Of a DNA stretch of 56,270 bases, positions 48,939-56,270 are shown in pieces. The notes beneath the pieces were generated by a model. That model was not told the DNA's origin and did no database searches. It worked only from the letters and a program-made list of their open reading frames with translations. The DNA is from RGIG5612 sp045600845 (GTDB lineage: Bacteria; Bacillota; Clostridia; Lachnospirales; Lachnospiraceae). The stretch lies in NCBI GenBank assembly GCA_045600845.1, contig JAZRYR010000019.1:1-56270 (forward strand), given 5' to 3'. A program made the translations under genes and the position numbers. Positions within the stretch are counted from its first letter, which is position 1; each line of letters starts with the position of its first letter.

Positions 48939-50401
48939 TGACTTTTAAAATAGACGAAATCACATGGAATGATCTGAATATGGATGAAGTGCTGAAAGGC
49001 ATGGATGTATGTAATTCTTCTGTTGGTTCAGAGGTTTTAAAAAGAACCCTTTCTCATTTGGAATTTGATGAGAGTGTGCTTAGGAAGCGCAGTCAAAAGG
49101 CGGATTATTTCAGTGACAAAACGGATTTATCTTCCAAAACAGCAAAAATTTTCAAGAATCTGGGAAAGACGAAGAAGGTATCGTTCCTTGATTATATTTT
49201 CAAATTAAATGAACTTCCGGTAAAGAAAAATGGCTCCCATATACTTTTGGTTTTCTTATTGCTTCTAAGCATAGCTTCCATTTTTGTTCAGCCGGCAATC
49301 GGAATTATTGCAATTGTTGTTATGATTGCTGTAAATATTATCCTTTATTTTCGTTTCAAAGCTTCTATCGAAGCATATTTTAACTGTGTCAAATATTTGG
49401 TGTCTATGGTGACAGCAGCCGATGGGCTGGTAAAATCCGGTCTGGGGAAAGAAGATTCCCCTTTTTCTAAGGATATAACGACATTGAAACAACTGGTCAA
49501 GACTTTTGCTCCGGTAAGAAAAGGAAGCTGGCTGATTACCAACAGCGTTTCCGGCTCTTTGGTGGATGTACTCATGGATTATGTAAGAATGATCTTTCAT
49601 GTGGATTTAATGAAATTTAATTCAATGCATAAAATCTGCACGGAAAAAACAGAGGAAATCCAAAAGCTATACGATCTTCTCGGCGGAATAGAAACTGCTC
49701 TTTGTATTTCACACTACAGAAAAAAACTGCCTTATTTCTGCACCCCGTATTTTGTCGCACCGGAGAAAATGATAGATGCCCAGGATATGAGACATCCTCT
49801 GGTTAGGAAACCGGTTTCCAATAGTATCCGGGTGGAAAAATCCATCCTTTTAACCGGCAGCAATGCTTCTGGCAAATCTACATTTCTGAAAATGATGGCA
49901 ATTAATCAGATTTTTGCCCAGAGTATCTATACCTGTTATGCAAAATCTTTTAAGACTTCTTTCTATAAAGTCATGTCTTCCATGGCTTTAACGGATAATA
50001 TTTTAGGTGAGGAAAGTTATTTCGTTGTAGAAATCAAATCTCTGAAGAGAATGTTTGACCAGATCAGCGAAAATACCCCGGTAATGCTTTTTGTGGATGA
50101 GGTTTTAAGAGGAACCAATACCAAGGAAAGAATTGCTGCTTCCAGCCAGATTCTGAAAGACTTATGTGGAAGAAATACCCTGTGTTTTGCAGCCACTCAT
50201 GATATTGAATTAACGGATATTTTAGCAGATGAAATGTTGAATTATCACTTCTCAGAAACCGTAGAAAATGATCAGGTTCTTTTTGACTATAAGCTGAAAG
50301 AGGGCAGAGCCACAAGCCGAAATGCAATCAAATTGCTGGATGCTTATGGATTCCCGAAAAATATCATAAAATCCGCTTCTGACATGGCGGATAATCTCTA
50401 A
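48938..50401 (+). CDS. MutS-related ATPase with membrane segments
   Basis: The 487-residue protein has a MutS-type ATPase (domain V) at its C-terminus: SILLTGSNASGKSTFLKMMA near 301 (Walker A), EESYFVVEIKSLKRMFDQI near 361, VMLFVDEVLRGTNTKERIAA near 385 (Walker B) and LCFAATHDIELTDILAD near 418. It lacks the mismatch-recognition domain I. Near residues 103-143 two hydrophobic stretches (ILLVFLLLLSIASIFVQPAI, GIIAIVVMIAVNIILYF) should anchor it in the membrane, which is not expected of a repair protein. The start overlaps the gpsA stop. Role unknown; it belongs to the little-studied MutS-related group in Firmicutes. Confidence 0.85.
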   Translation: MTFKIDEITWNDLNMDEVLKGMDVCNSSVGSEVLKRTLSHLEFDESVLRKRSQKADYFSDKTDLSSKTAKIFKNLGKTKKVSFLDYIFKLNELPVKKNGSHILLVFLLLLSIASIFVQPAIGIIAIVVMIAVNIILYFRFKASIEAYFNCVKYLVSMVTAADGLVKSGLGKEDSPFSKDITTLKQLVKTFAPVRKGSWLITNSVSGSLVDVLMDYVRMIFHVDLMKFNSMHKICTEKTEEIQKLYDLLGGIETALCISHYRKKLPYFCTPYFVAPEKMIDAQDMRHPLVRKPVSNSIRVEKSILLTGSNASGKSTFLKMMAINQIFAQSIYTCYAKSFKTSFYKVMSSMALTDNILGEESYFVVEIKSLKRMFDQISENTPVMLFVDEVLRGTNTKERIAASSQILKDLCGRNTLCFAATHDIELTDILADEMLNYHFSETVENDQVLFDYKLKEGRATSRNAIKLLDAYGFPKNIIKSASDMADNL

Positions 50402-50478
50402 AATTTTCTTATAAAAAAACTGAAAAATAATTATATTATTCGTATATATTTACCCTATTAAAACCCTGTGCCTTAAGG

Positions 50479-50484
50479 TATAAT
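50479..50484 (+). promoter_or_regulatory. -10 box of the formate dehydrogenase operon
   Basis: TATAAT lies 85 bases before the start codon, directly in front of a large palindrome. No good -35 box is found at 16-18 bases upstream (TATTAA or CTATTA), which suggests an activator-dependent or weak promoter. Confidence 0.5.
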
Positions 50485-50501
50485 CATTGTGTATGATTAT
50501 C

Positions 50502-50523
50502 TGTACAATCAGCTGATTGTGCA
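50502..50523 (+). promoter_or_regulatory. 22-bp palindromic operator candidate upstream of the formate dehydrogenase operon
   Basis: TGTACAATCAG (50502-50512) and CTGATTGTGCA (50513-50523) form an almost perfect dyad with one mismatch and no spacer. It lies 18 bases after the -10 box, so it would cover the start of the transcript, a classic repressor position. No T-run follows, so it is not a terminator. It does not fit the Rex consensus as I know it. The cognate regulator is not in the window. Confidence 0.55.
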
Positions 50524-50568
50524 TTTGTAACTTTGTAGTAAAAAAAATCATTAAGTGAGGACAAAGAA

Positions 50569-51069
50569 ATGGCAAAAGCTAAAACAACTGTAAAGTTCCA
50601 GGGAACTTTAGAACAAGAAAAAGCTTTGCAGGAAGTAATTGCAGCTCACAAGGGTCAGGCCGGAGCTCTCATGCCTGTATTACAGGCAGCTCAGGGTATC
50701 TACGGATATCTTCCAATTGAGGTTCAGGAAATGATCGCTTCAGGGCTTCATCTTTCCGTAGCAGAGGTTTATGGTGTTGTAACTTTCTATTCTCAATTCT
50801 CCTTAAATCCAAAGGGACAGTATCGTGTATCTGTTTGTTTAGGAACAGCATGCTACGTTAAAGGTTCCGACAAGGTTTTAGAAGCTGTTGAGAATAAACT
50901 GGGAATCAAGAGTGGTGAGTGCACTGCTGATGCAAAATTCTCAGTAGACGTAACAAGATGTTTAGGTGCTTGCGGACTTGCTCCAGTCATGACAGTAAAT
51001 GATGACGTTTATGGCAAGGCAGAGCCTAAGATGGTAGCTGGAATTATCGACCGCTACATGAACAATTAG
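50569..51069 (+). CDS. NuoE/HndA-like [2Fe-2S] subunit of an NADH-linked formate dehydrogenase
   Basis: This 166-residue thioredoxin-like subunit passes electrons between the flavin subunit and the rest of the complex. It shows an N-terminal helical part (VIAAHKGQAGALMPVLQAAQ, GIYGYLPIEVQEMIASGL), VYGVVTFYSQF near 66, and four cysteines for one [2Fe-2S] cluster: VCLGTAC near 88 and RCLGACGLAPVM near 129. GTGAGGACAAAGAA precedes the ATG. It opens a three-gene operon behind the palindromic operator. Ten bases separate it from the flavin subunit. Related subunits serve bifurcating hydrogenases, but here the third gene is a molybdopterin enzyme, so formate is the likely substrate. Confidence 0.92.
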   Translation: MAKAKTTVKFQGTLEQEKALQEVIAAHKGQAGALMPVLQAAQGIYGYLPIEVQEMIASGLHLSVAEVYGVVTFYSQFSLNPKGQYRVSVCLGTACYVKGSDKVLEAVENKLGIKSGECTADAKFSVDVTRCLGACGLAPVMTVNDDVYGKAEPKMVAGIIDRYMNN

Positions 51070-51078
51070 GAGGGCGCC

Positions 51079-52974
51079 ATGACTATAGAACAATTAAATG
51101 AGATTAAAGAGAAAAAGCGCGAGCTTGTAATGGTTCGTAAAATTGTCAAAGAAGAAGGCGAAAAACTTGCTGCTAACACAGCTTACCGTAAACAGGTTCT
51201 TATCTGTGGTGGTACAGGATGTACGTCTTCCGGATCTAAAGCAATTATCGATACTTTAGAATCCGAACTGGAAAAGAAAGGTCTGAAGGACGTATTAGTT
51301 GTTAAGACCGGATGCTTCGGTCTTTGTGCATTAGGCCCGATCATGATCGTTTATCCAGAAGGAACTTTTTATTCACAGATGACTCCAGAGCATGTTGTAA
51401 CCGTATGTGCTCAGCATCTCGTAGAAGGCGGAGAGCCTGTAAAAGAGCTTCTTTACAAAGATTCCGTTCTTGAAGATGGAACAATCTTACCTTTAAATGA
51501 GACTCCATTCTACAAAAAACAGAAGAGAATCGCTCTTAGAAACTGTGGCGTTATTGCTCCAGAAGATATTGACGAAGCAATCGCTCTTGACGCATATCAG
51601 GCTCTTCACAAATGTCTGACAGAAATGACACCAGACGAAGTTATCCAGGTTATGATCGATTCCGGTCTTCGTGGACGTGGCGGTGCTGGATTCCCTACAG
51701 GTATGAAATGGAAATTCGCATGTGACAGACGTGGTGAAGTTCAGAAATATGTATGCTGCAACGCTGATGAAGGTGACCCAGGTGCATTCATGGACCGTTC
51801 CGTTCTTGAAGGCGACCCACATGTAGTTCTTGAAGCTATGGCTATTGCTGGTTATGCAATCGGTTCTAACCAGGGCTACATCTACGTACGTGCTGAGTAC
51901 CCAATCGCTGTTGAGCGTCTGAATATTGCTATTGGACAGGCTAGAGAATATGGTCTGTTAGGAAAGAACATTTTCGGTACAGGATTCGACTTTGATATTG
52001 AATTAAGACTTGGCTCCGGTGCATTCGTATGCGGCGAAGAAACAGCTCTTATGACATCTATCGAAGGAAAACGTGGTGAACCAAGACCTCGTCCTCCTTT
52101 CCCAGCAGTAAAAGGTTTATTCGGACAGCCTACAATTCTTAATAACGTAGAAACATGGGCAAACATTCCTCAGATTATCATGAACGGAGCTGCATGGTTC
52201 AACTCAATGGGAACTGAAAAATCAAAAGGAACGAAAGTATTTGCTCTTGGTGGAAAGATCAACAATACAGGTCTTGTAGAAGTAGAAATGGGAACAACCC
52301 TTCGCGAAATCGTTGAAGAAATCGGTGGCGGCGTTCCTGATGGAAAGAAATTCAAAGCAGCTCAGACCGGTGGTCCATCCGGCGGATGTATCGCAGCTGA
52401 CAACTTAGATGTTCCAATCGATTATGATAACCTTATTGCTATCGGTTCCATGATGGGTTCCGGCGGACTTATCGTTATGGATGAAGACAACTGTATGGTT
52501 GATATCGCAAAATTCTTCCTGAACTTCACAGTTGATGAATCTTGTGGTAAATGTACAGCTTGCCGTATCGGTACAAAGAGATTATATGAAATCCTTGAAA
52601 AGATCACAGCTGGCGAAGCTACAATGGAAGACTTAGAGAACATGGAATACTTATGCAACAGCATTAAGAACAACTCTCTGTGTGCTCTTGGACAGACCGC
52701 TCCAAACCCAGTTGTATCTACATTCAACTGCTTCAAAGATGAGTACCTTGCTCATGTTCAGGATAAGAAATGCCCAGCAGGCGTTTGCAAAGCTCTCCTT
52801 GAGTTCTGGATTGATCCTGAATTATGTAAAGGATGTACAAAATGTGCTCGTAACTGCCCAGTTAATGCTATTTCCGGCAATGTTAAAGAGCCACATGTTA
52901 TTGATAATAGTAAATGTATTGGCTGCGGAACATGCGTTACTAATTGTGCGTTTGGCGCAGTAACAAAACGATAG
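51079..52974 (+). CDS. NuoF/HylB-like NADH-binding flavin/iron-sulfur subunit
   Basis: The 631-residue subunit binds NAD(H) and FMN. Domain order: an N-terminal [2Fe-2S] thioredoxin-like domain (CGGTGCTSSGS near 37, KTGCFGLCALGP near 80), the 51-kDa flavin domain (GLRGRGGAGFPTGMKWKFAC near 199, CCNADEGDPGAFMDRSVLEG near 226, GAFVCGEETALMTSIEGKRG near 315), an SLBB domain, the [4Fe-4S] N3-type motif ESCGKCTACRIGTKRLYEI near 488, and a C-terminal two-cluster ferredoxin domain (CKGCTKCARNCPVNAISG near 580, CIGCGTCVTNCAFGAV near 613). This is the layout of electron-bifurcating HylB/HndC proteins. TTAGGAGGGCGCC precedes the ATG. Bifurcation is possible but not proven. Confidence 0.93.
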   Translation: MTIEQLNEIKEKKRELVMVRKIVKEEGEKLAANTAYRKQVLICGGTGCTSSGSKAIIDTLESELEKKGLKDVLVVKTGCFGLCALGPIMIVYPEGTFYSQMTPEHVVTVCAQHLVEGGEPVKELLYKDSVLEDGTILPLNETPFYKKQKRIALRNCGVIAPEDIDEAIALDAYQALHKCLTEMTPDEVIQVMIDSGLRGRGGAGFPTGMKWKFACDRRGEVQKYVCCNADEGDPGAFMDRSVLEGDPHVVLEAMAIAGYAIGSNQGYIYVRAEYPIAVERLNIAIGQAREYGLLGKNIFGTGFDFDIELRLGSGAFVCGEETALMTSIEGKRGEPRPRPPFPAVKGLFGQPTILNNVETWANIPQIIMNGAAWFNSMGTEKSKGTKVFALGGKINNTGLVEVEMGTTLREIVEEIGGGVPDGKKFKAAQTGGPSGGCIAADNLDVPIDYDNLIAIGSMMGSGGLIVMDEDNCMVDIAKFFLNFTVDESCGKCTACRIGTKRLYEILEKITAGEATMEDLENMEYLCNSIKNNSLCALGQTAPNPVVSTFNCFKDEYLAHVQDKKCPAGVCKALLEFWIDPELCKGCTKCARNCPVNAISGNVKEPHVIDNSKCIGCGTCVTNCAFGAVTKR

Positions 52975-52986
52975 GAGGTGCCGAAT

Positions 52987-55668
52987 ATGATTAATTTAAC
53001 TATTGATGGAATTTCCGTTCAGGTAGAAGATGGCACAACTATACTACAGGCTGCTCAGGCTGCAGGTATTGAAATCCCTACACTTTGCTACATGAAAGAG
53101 CTTACTCCAGACGGATCATGTAGAATGTGTCTTGTTGAAGTAGAAGGCGCTAAAGGTCTTATGACTGCTTGCGCTGCTCCAGCAACAGAAGGCATGATTG
53201 TTCATACAGATACACCAGCTGTTATTGAATCAAGAAAATTCATCCTCAAGATGATGCTCTCCAATCATGGCGGCGACTGCATGAGCTGTGCTGCAAACGG
53301 AAAATGTAAACTTCAGCAGTATGCTATGGAATATGAAGTAGAGCGCGGCGAATTCGAAGGCGAAATGTGCCAGATTCCTGCTGACGATTCTTCACCATTC
53401 TTCATTTATGACCCATCCAAATGTATTCTTTGCCGTCGTTGCGTACGTACTTGCCAGGAAATCCAGTGCAACGGTACCATCGCTGCAACAGAAAGAGGAT
53501 TTGAAACAACCGTTTCTCCTGTAATGGGATTAAAGATTTCTGAATCTAACTGCGTAAGCTGCGGTAACTGTGTTCAGGCTTGTCCAACAGGCGCTCTTTC
53601 ACTTAAAGCCGGCAAGAAATTCCGTGAGTGGGAAACAAAGAAAGTTCTTACAACATGTCCACACTGCGCAACCGGCTGCCAGTACTACTTAGTAGTAAAG
53701 AATGGCAAGATCGTTGCAGTTGAAGGCGCTGATGGTCCTTCCAATAATGGACAGCTCTGCGTTAAAGGACGTTTCGGTTCCTTCGAATTCGTTCATGACG
53801 AGGGCAGACTTACCGATCCTCTGATCAAGAGAAATGGTAAATTCGAAAAGGCAACATGGGATGAAGCTTTAGACTTAATCGCTGCTAAATTCACAGAGAT
53901 TAAGAAGAAATACGGCAGCGAGTCCTTAGCAGGTTTTGCTTGCTCCAGAGCTCCAAACGAAGATTGCTACATGCTTCAGAAACTCGTTCGTTGCGCATTC
54001 GGTTCTAACAACGTAGATAACTGTGCACGTGTTTGCCATAGTGCTACAGTTCATGGTCTTGCTATTACTTTAGGTTCTGGCGCTATGACCAACACAATTA
54101 AAGATATCACAGAAGAACCTGACGTAATCATGGTAGTTGGTTCTAACCCTACAGAAGCTCATCCAGTAGTTGGTGCCAGAATCCGTCGTGCTGCACGTCG
54201 TGGTGCAAAACTTATCGTAGTTGATCCTCGTGATATCACTCTTACAAAAGATGCTGAAATCCATCTGAAGATTAAACCTGGTACAAACGTAGCGTTTGCA
54301 AACGGTATGATGAACATCTTCATCAACGAAGGTCTTGTAGATGAGGAATTCATTAAGACAAGAACAGAAGGTTTCGAAGAATTAGCAGAAATCGTTAAAG
54401 ATTACACACCAGAAAAGGTTGCTGAAATCTGCCATATTGACGCTGAAGATCTTAAGGCTGCTGCAAGATTATATGCAAAAGCTGAGAAAGCTCCAATCAT
54501 CTACTGCTTAGGTGTTACAGAGCACAGCACAGGTACAGAAGGCGTTATGAGTATGTCTAACATGGCTATGATGGTTGGCAAACTTGGTAGAAAAGGTTGT
54601 GGCGTTAACCCTCTTCGTGGCCAGAACAACGTGCAGGGCGCTTGCGATATGGGTGCACTGCCTGAGAAATTCCCAGGATATCAGAACATCGTTGATGAAG
54701 CAGCTATGGCTAAATTCGAAAAAGCTTGGGGCGTTGAACTGAATCATACTCCTGGCTTAAAAGCTACCGAAGTTCTTCCAGCAGCTATCGAAGGCAAGAT
54801 CAAAGGTCTCTACATCTTTGGTGAGGATCCTATCGTAACGGATCCGGATACAGCTCATGTTATTAAATCTTTAACAAGCTTAGACTTCTTAGTAGTACAG
54901 GATCTGTTCATGACAGAAACTGCTCAGTATGCAGATGTTATCCTTCCTGGCGTAAGCTACGCTGAAAAAGAAGGTACCTTCACAAATACAGAGCGTCGTG
55001 TACAGAGAGTACGTAAAGCTGTTGACCTTGGAACAAATGCTCGTCTTGACACAGATATCTTTATCGATGTCATGAACAGAATGGGATATCCACAGCCTCA
55101 GTTAACATCTGCTGAAATTATGGATGAAATTGCTTCCTTAACACCAAGCTTCGCTGGTATTTCTCATGAAAGACTGGATGCTGGTGAGAGCCTCCAGTGG
55201 CCATGCACAGGAAAAGATCATCCAGGAACAGAAATCATGCACGTTGGCAAATTCAGCCGCGGACTTGGTTACTTCTATCCAGCTAAGTATAAAGAGTCTC
55301 AGGAACTTCCAGATGATGAGTACCCAACAATCCTTATCACAGGACGTATGCTGTATCATTACAATACTCGTGCTATGACTGGAAAGAGTAAAGGAATCAA
55401 CCAGATCGTTAACGAATCTTACATCGAAATGAACACCAAAGATGCTGAGAAAATCGGTGTTAAGAATGGCGAGAAAGTTAAAGTTTCCAGCCGTCGTGGT
55501 GAGTTAGTAACAACTGCAAGAGTAAGCTACAAAGTATCAGAAGGTGAATCCTTCATGACCTTCCACTTCCCAGATGGAAATGCTAACAAGCTTACCAACG
55601 CTGTTTATGATGATATTGCTCATATTCCAGAGTACAAGGTTTGTGCAGTTAAGATTGAAAAGGCTTGA
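52987..55668 (+). CDS. fdhA: Formate dehydrogenase alpha subunit, cysteine-type, with NuoG-like N-terminal iron-sulfur domains
   Basis: The ATG at 52987 lies seven bases after AGGAGGTG; the GTG at 52978 is part of that site and is not the start. The 893-residue protein has a plant-type [2Fe-2S] domain (GSCRMCLVEVEGAKGLMTAC near 43), a His-Cys cluster (GGDCMSCAANGKCKLQ near 95), two [4Fe-4S] clusters (CILCRRCVRTCQEIQC near 143, CVSCGNCVQACPTGA near 187) and the molybdopterin core (TTCPHCATGCQYYLVV near 223, NGQLCVKGRFGSFEF near 256). The active-site segment NCARVCHSATVHGL has cysteine C350 where many relatives use selenocysteine. With the two upstream subunits it should couple formate/CO2 to NAD(H). 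No fdhD or cofactor genes are nearby. Confidence 0.9.
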   Translation: MINLTIDGISVQVEDGTTILQAAQAAGIEIPTLCYMKELTPDGSCRMCLVEVEGAKGLMTACAAPATEGMIVHTDTPAVIESRKFILKMMLSNHGGDCMSCAANGKCKLQQYAMEYEVERGEFEGEMCQIPADDSSPFFIYDPSKCILCRRCVRTCQEIQCNGTIAATERGFETTVSPVMGLKISESNCVSCGNCVQACPTGALSLKAGKKFREWETKKVLTTCPHCATGCQYYLVVKNGKIVAVEGADGPSNNGQLCVKGRFGSFEFVHDEGRLTDPLIKRNGKFEKATWDEALDLIAAKFTEIKKKYGSESLAGFACSRAPNEDCYMLQKLVRCAFGSNNVDNCARVCHSATVHGLAITLGSGAMTNTIKDITEEPDVIMVVGSNPTEAHPVVGARIRRAARRGAKLIVVDPRDITLTKDAEIHLKIKPGTNVAFANGMMNIFINEGLVDEEFIKTRTEGFEELAEIVKDYTPEKVAEICHIDAEDLKAAARLYAKAEKAPIIYCLGVTEHSTGTEGVMSMSNMAMMVGKLGRKGCGVNPLRGQNNVQGACDMGALPEKFPGYQNIVDEAAMAKFEKAWGVELNHTPGLKATEVLPAAIEGKIKGLYIFGEDPIVTDPDTAHVIKSLTSLDFLVVQDLFMTETAQYADVILPGVSYAEKEGTFTNTERRVQRVRKAVDLGTNARLDTDIFIDVMNRMGYPQPQLTSAEIMDEIASLTPSFAGISHERLDAGESLQWPCTGKDHPGTEIMHVGKFSRGLGYFYPAKYKESQELPDDEYPTILITGRMLYHYNTRAMTGKSKGINQIVNESYIEMNTKDAEKIGVKNGEKVKVSSRRGELVTTARVSYKVSEGESFMTFHFPDGNANKLTNAVYDDIAHIPEYKVCAVKIEKA

Positions 55669-55707
55669 TTGTAAAATCAAAAAACTGGTTGTTAACCAAT
55701 AGGATAA

Positions 55708-55745
55708 AAAGGAGCTGTCACTTTGGTGGCAGCTCCTTTAAGTTG
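55708..55745 (+). terminator. Terminator of the formate dehydrogenase operon
   Basis: AAGGAGCTGTCAC pairs with GTGGCAGCTCCTT around TTTG, with one T-G wobble, followed by TAAGTTG. The stem is strong; the T-run is short. Confidence 0.85.
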
Positions 55746-55856
55746 CTTAAAAATGAGTCAAGCCTTCATGAATACAAATAACATAAATGAAAATCTAATA
55801 AAAATGCCCTCCGATATTTCATTTTTGCCTTCTCTTTTCTACACAAAAGGGTAAAA

Positions 55857-56031
55857 TTAGATAGTTTTTCACTTCTGAGTGCGAAAACGTATAAAAATGT
55901 GGGCTTCTATGATAGATTTCTTATACGTTTTCATTCATTTGAGCTGTAAACGTATAAATAGCAGGAGAAAATGAGGGTAAAAAAAGCAATTTTCTATACG
56001 TTTACGATTCATAGATTAAAAAACTATCTAA
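55857..56031. repeat. Nested inverted-repeat element: outer 13-bp repeat enclosing two AAACGTATA hairpins
   Basis: Outer arms: TTAGATAGTTTTT (55857-55869) and AAAAACTATCTAA (56019-56031), perfect. Inner hairpin one: GAAAACGTATAA (55883-55894) with TTATACGTTTTC (55921-55932), perfect, 26-base loop. Inner hairpin two: GTAAACGTATA (55946-55956) with TATACGTTTAC (55995-56005), perfect, 38-base loop. The core AAACGTATA thus occurs four times, twice in each direction. The whole 175-base unit would fold as a three-way junction in RNA or carry four operator half-sites as DNA. No open reading frame lies inside. Confidence 0.75.
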
Positions 56032-56227
56032 ATGTAATGAAGTCTTTCGAGGATAAGCGATGTCATCTCAATAAATTGATGTTTTCGGTGGTAAGATTTC
56101 TTTAATTTTGGCAAAAATTGTGCCCAACAAACCCCAGCTTGTAACATCAGTATCTTGACTAATCCAAGTTGAGATGCTTTATGACTGCATAAATATTTAT
56201 GACATCGGGAAACTTAAAAATTTTTAA

Positions 56228-56255
56228 TTGAAATAATAAATACTTATTATTTCAA
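56228..56255. repeat. Perfect AT-rich hairpin
   Basis: TTGAAATAATAA (56228-56239) pairs with TTATTATTTCAA (56244-56255) around ATAC. There are no G/C-rich base pairs and no T-run, so it is unlikely to be an efficient terminator; it may be a protein binding site or recombination relic. Confidence 0.6.
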
Positions 56256-56270
56256 TATCTTGTGATTGTT

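Larger units (their letters stand above)
55746..56270. other. Gene-free AT-rich stretch at the window end
   Basis: No coding frame is supported on either strand. The stretch contains the nested inverted-repeat element (55857-56031), a long-range CATCTCAA/TTGAGATG inverted pair (near 56065 and 56168), the palindrome CATAAATATTTATG (56188-56201) and an AT-rich hairpin (56228-56255). It may belong to the upstream region of a gene beyond the window or to a small non-coding element. Confidence 0.5.

Noticed and set aside
50502..50523. Reading the palindrome upstream of the formate dehydrogenase operon as a terminator
   Set aside because: No T-run follows, there is no loop, and it lies directly after the -10 box of the operon.
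52978..52986. GTG start for the formate dehydrogenase alpha subunit
   Set aside because: The GTG is the end of the AGGAGGTG ribosome site serving the ATG at 52987.
1..56270. tRNA genes, CRISPR arrays, intact insertion sequences, prophage genes
   Set aside because: None recognised by reading; the only mobile trace is the transposase remnant near 7.1 kb. tRNA genes were looked for by T-loop pattern only, so a scan with a dedicated model could still change this.

Overview
The window is a 56 kb piece of a low-to-moderate GC Firmicute chromosome. It most likely comes from an anaerobic gut member of the Clostridia, Lachnospiraceae or close to it. The signs are AGGAGG-type ribosome binding sites, fused SecDF, a type II (IDH1-like) isocitrate dehydrogenase, ATP-dependent PEP carboxykinase, the NifU-like/GGGtGRT gene pair and an NADH-linked formate dehydrogenase. 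The family assignment rests on memory of gene content, not on a search. Most of the window is ordinary chromosome. The accessory-looking stretches are about 6.85-8.7 kb and the last 530 bases.

Layout. 1-3.2 kb: end of carB, dut, and a NifU-like scaffold protein followed by the GGGtGRT protein. 3.3-5.7 kb (minus): a large LytR-CpsA-Psr protein with a tandem-repeat acidic tail. 5.9-6.8 kb: an orphan ribbon-helix-helix protein and upp. 6.85-8.7 kb: an island holding a wrecked transposase, two small genes with double-glycine secretion leaders, and a gene fragment with a bacterial Ig-like fold. 8.8-15.3 kb: a tightly coupled operon of a membrane protein, dGTPase, dnaG, rpoD and a shortened trmK, then RNase P RNA. 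15.5-24.9 kb: icd, an orphan ModA-like lipoprotein, thrC, a small membrane exporter, an amino-sugar group (glmM, hexapeptide acyltransferase, nagB), a YfbR-like nucleotidase and pckA, then a probable 6S RNA whose promoter lies inside the end of pckA. 25.1-34.9 kb: a YihY-family membrane protein (minus) divergent from pheST, then secDF, a Ca/Na antiporter and recJ. 35.0-39.6 kb (minus): two alpha/beta hydrolases, a PHP phosphoesterase and an ABC-F ATPase. 39.6-50.4 kb: maf, a hydrolase that appears to have lost its catalytic His, alr, a CBS/CorC protein, yebC, a DUF512 radical SAM protein, der, plsY with a long charged tail, gpsA and a membrane-anchored MutS-like ATPase. 50.5-55.7 kb: a three-gene NADH-linked formate dehydrogenase operon behind a palindromic operator. 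55.7-56.3 kb: a gene-free stretch with a nested inverted-repeat element.

How the genes work together. The central set covers nucleotide supply and hygiene (carB, dut, upp, dgt, yfbR, maf), replication and transcription (dnaG, rpoD, recJ, 6S RNA, RNase P), translation (pheST, der), cell envelope (LCP, glmM, alr, plsY, gpsA, secDF) and carbon/redox metabolism (icd, pckA, formate dehydrogenase). Several core proteins here (RpoD, LCP, PlsY, YihY and the protein at 8810) carry long charged low-complexity extensions, which looks like a trait of this lineage.

Best candidates for undescribed biology: the NifU-like/GGGtGRT pair, the two double-glycine-leader peptides without a local exporter, the lysine/alanine-rich extension on RpoD, the nested inverted repeats at 55857-56031, and the operator in front of the formate dehydrogenase operon. 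No CRISPR array, tRNA gene or intact mobile element was seen. Homology statements are from recognition of motifs, without database searches.
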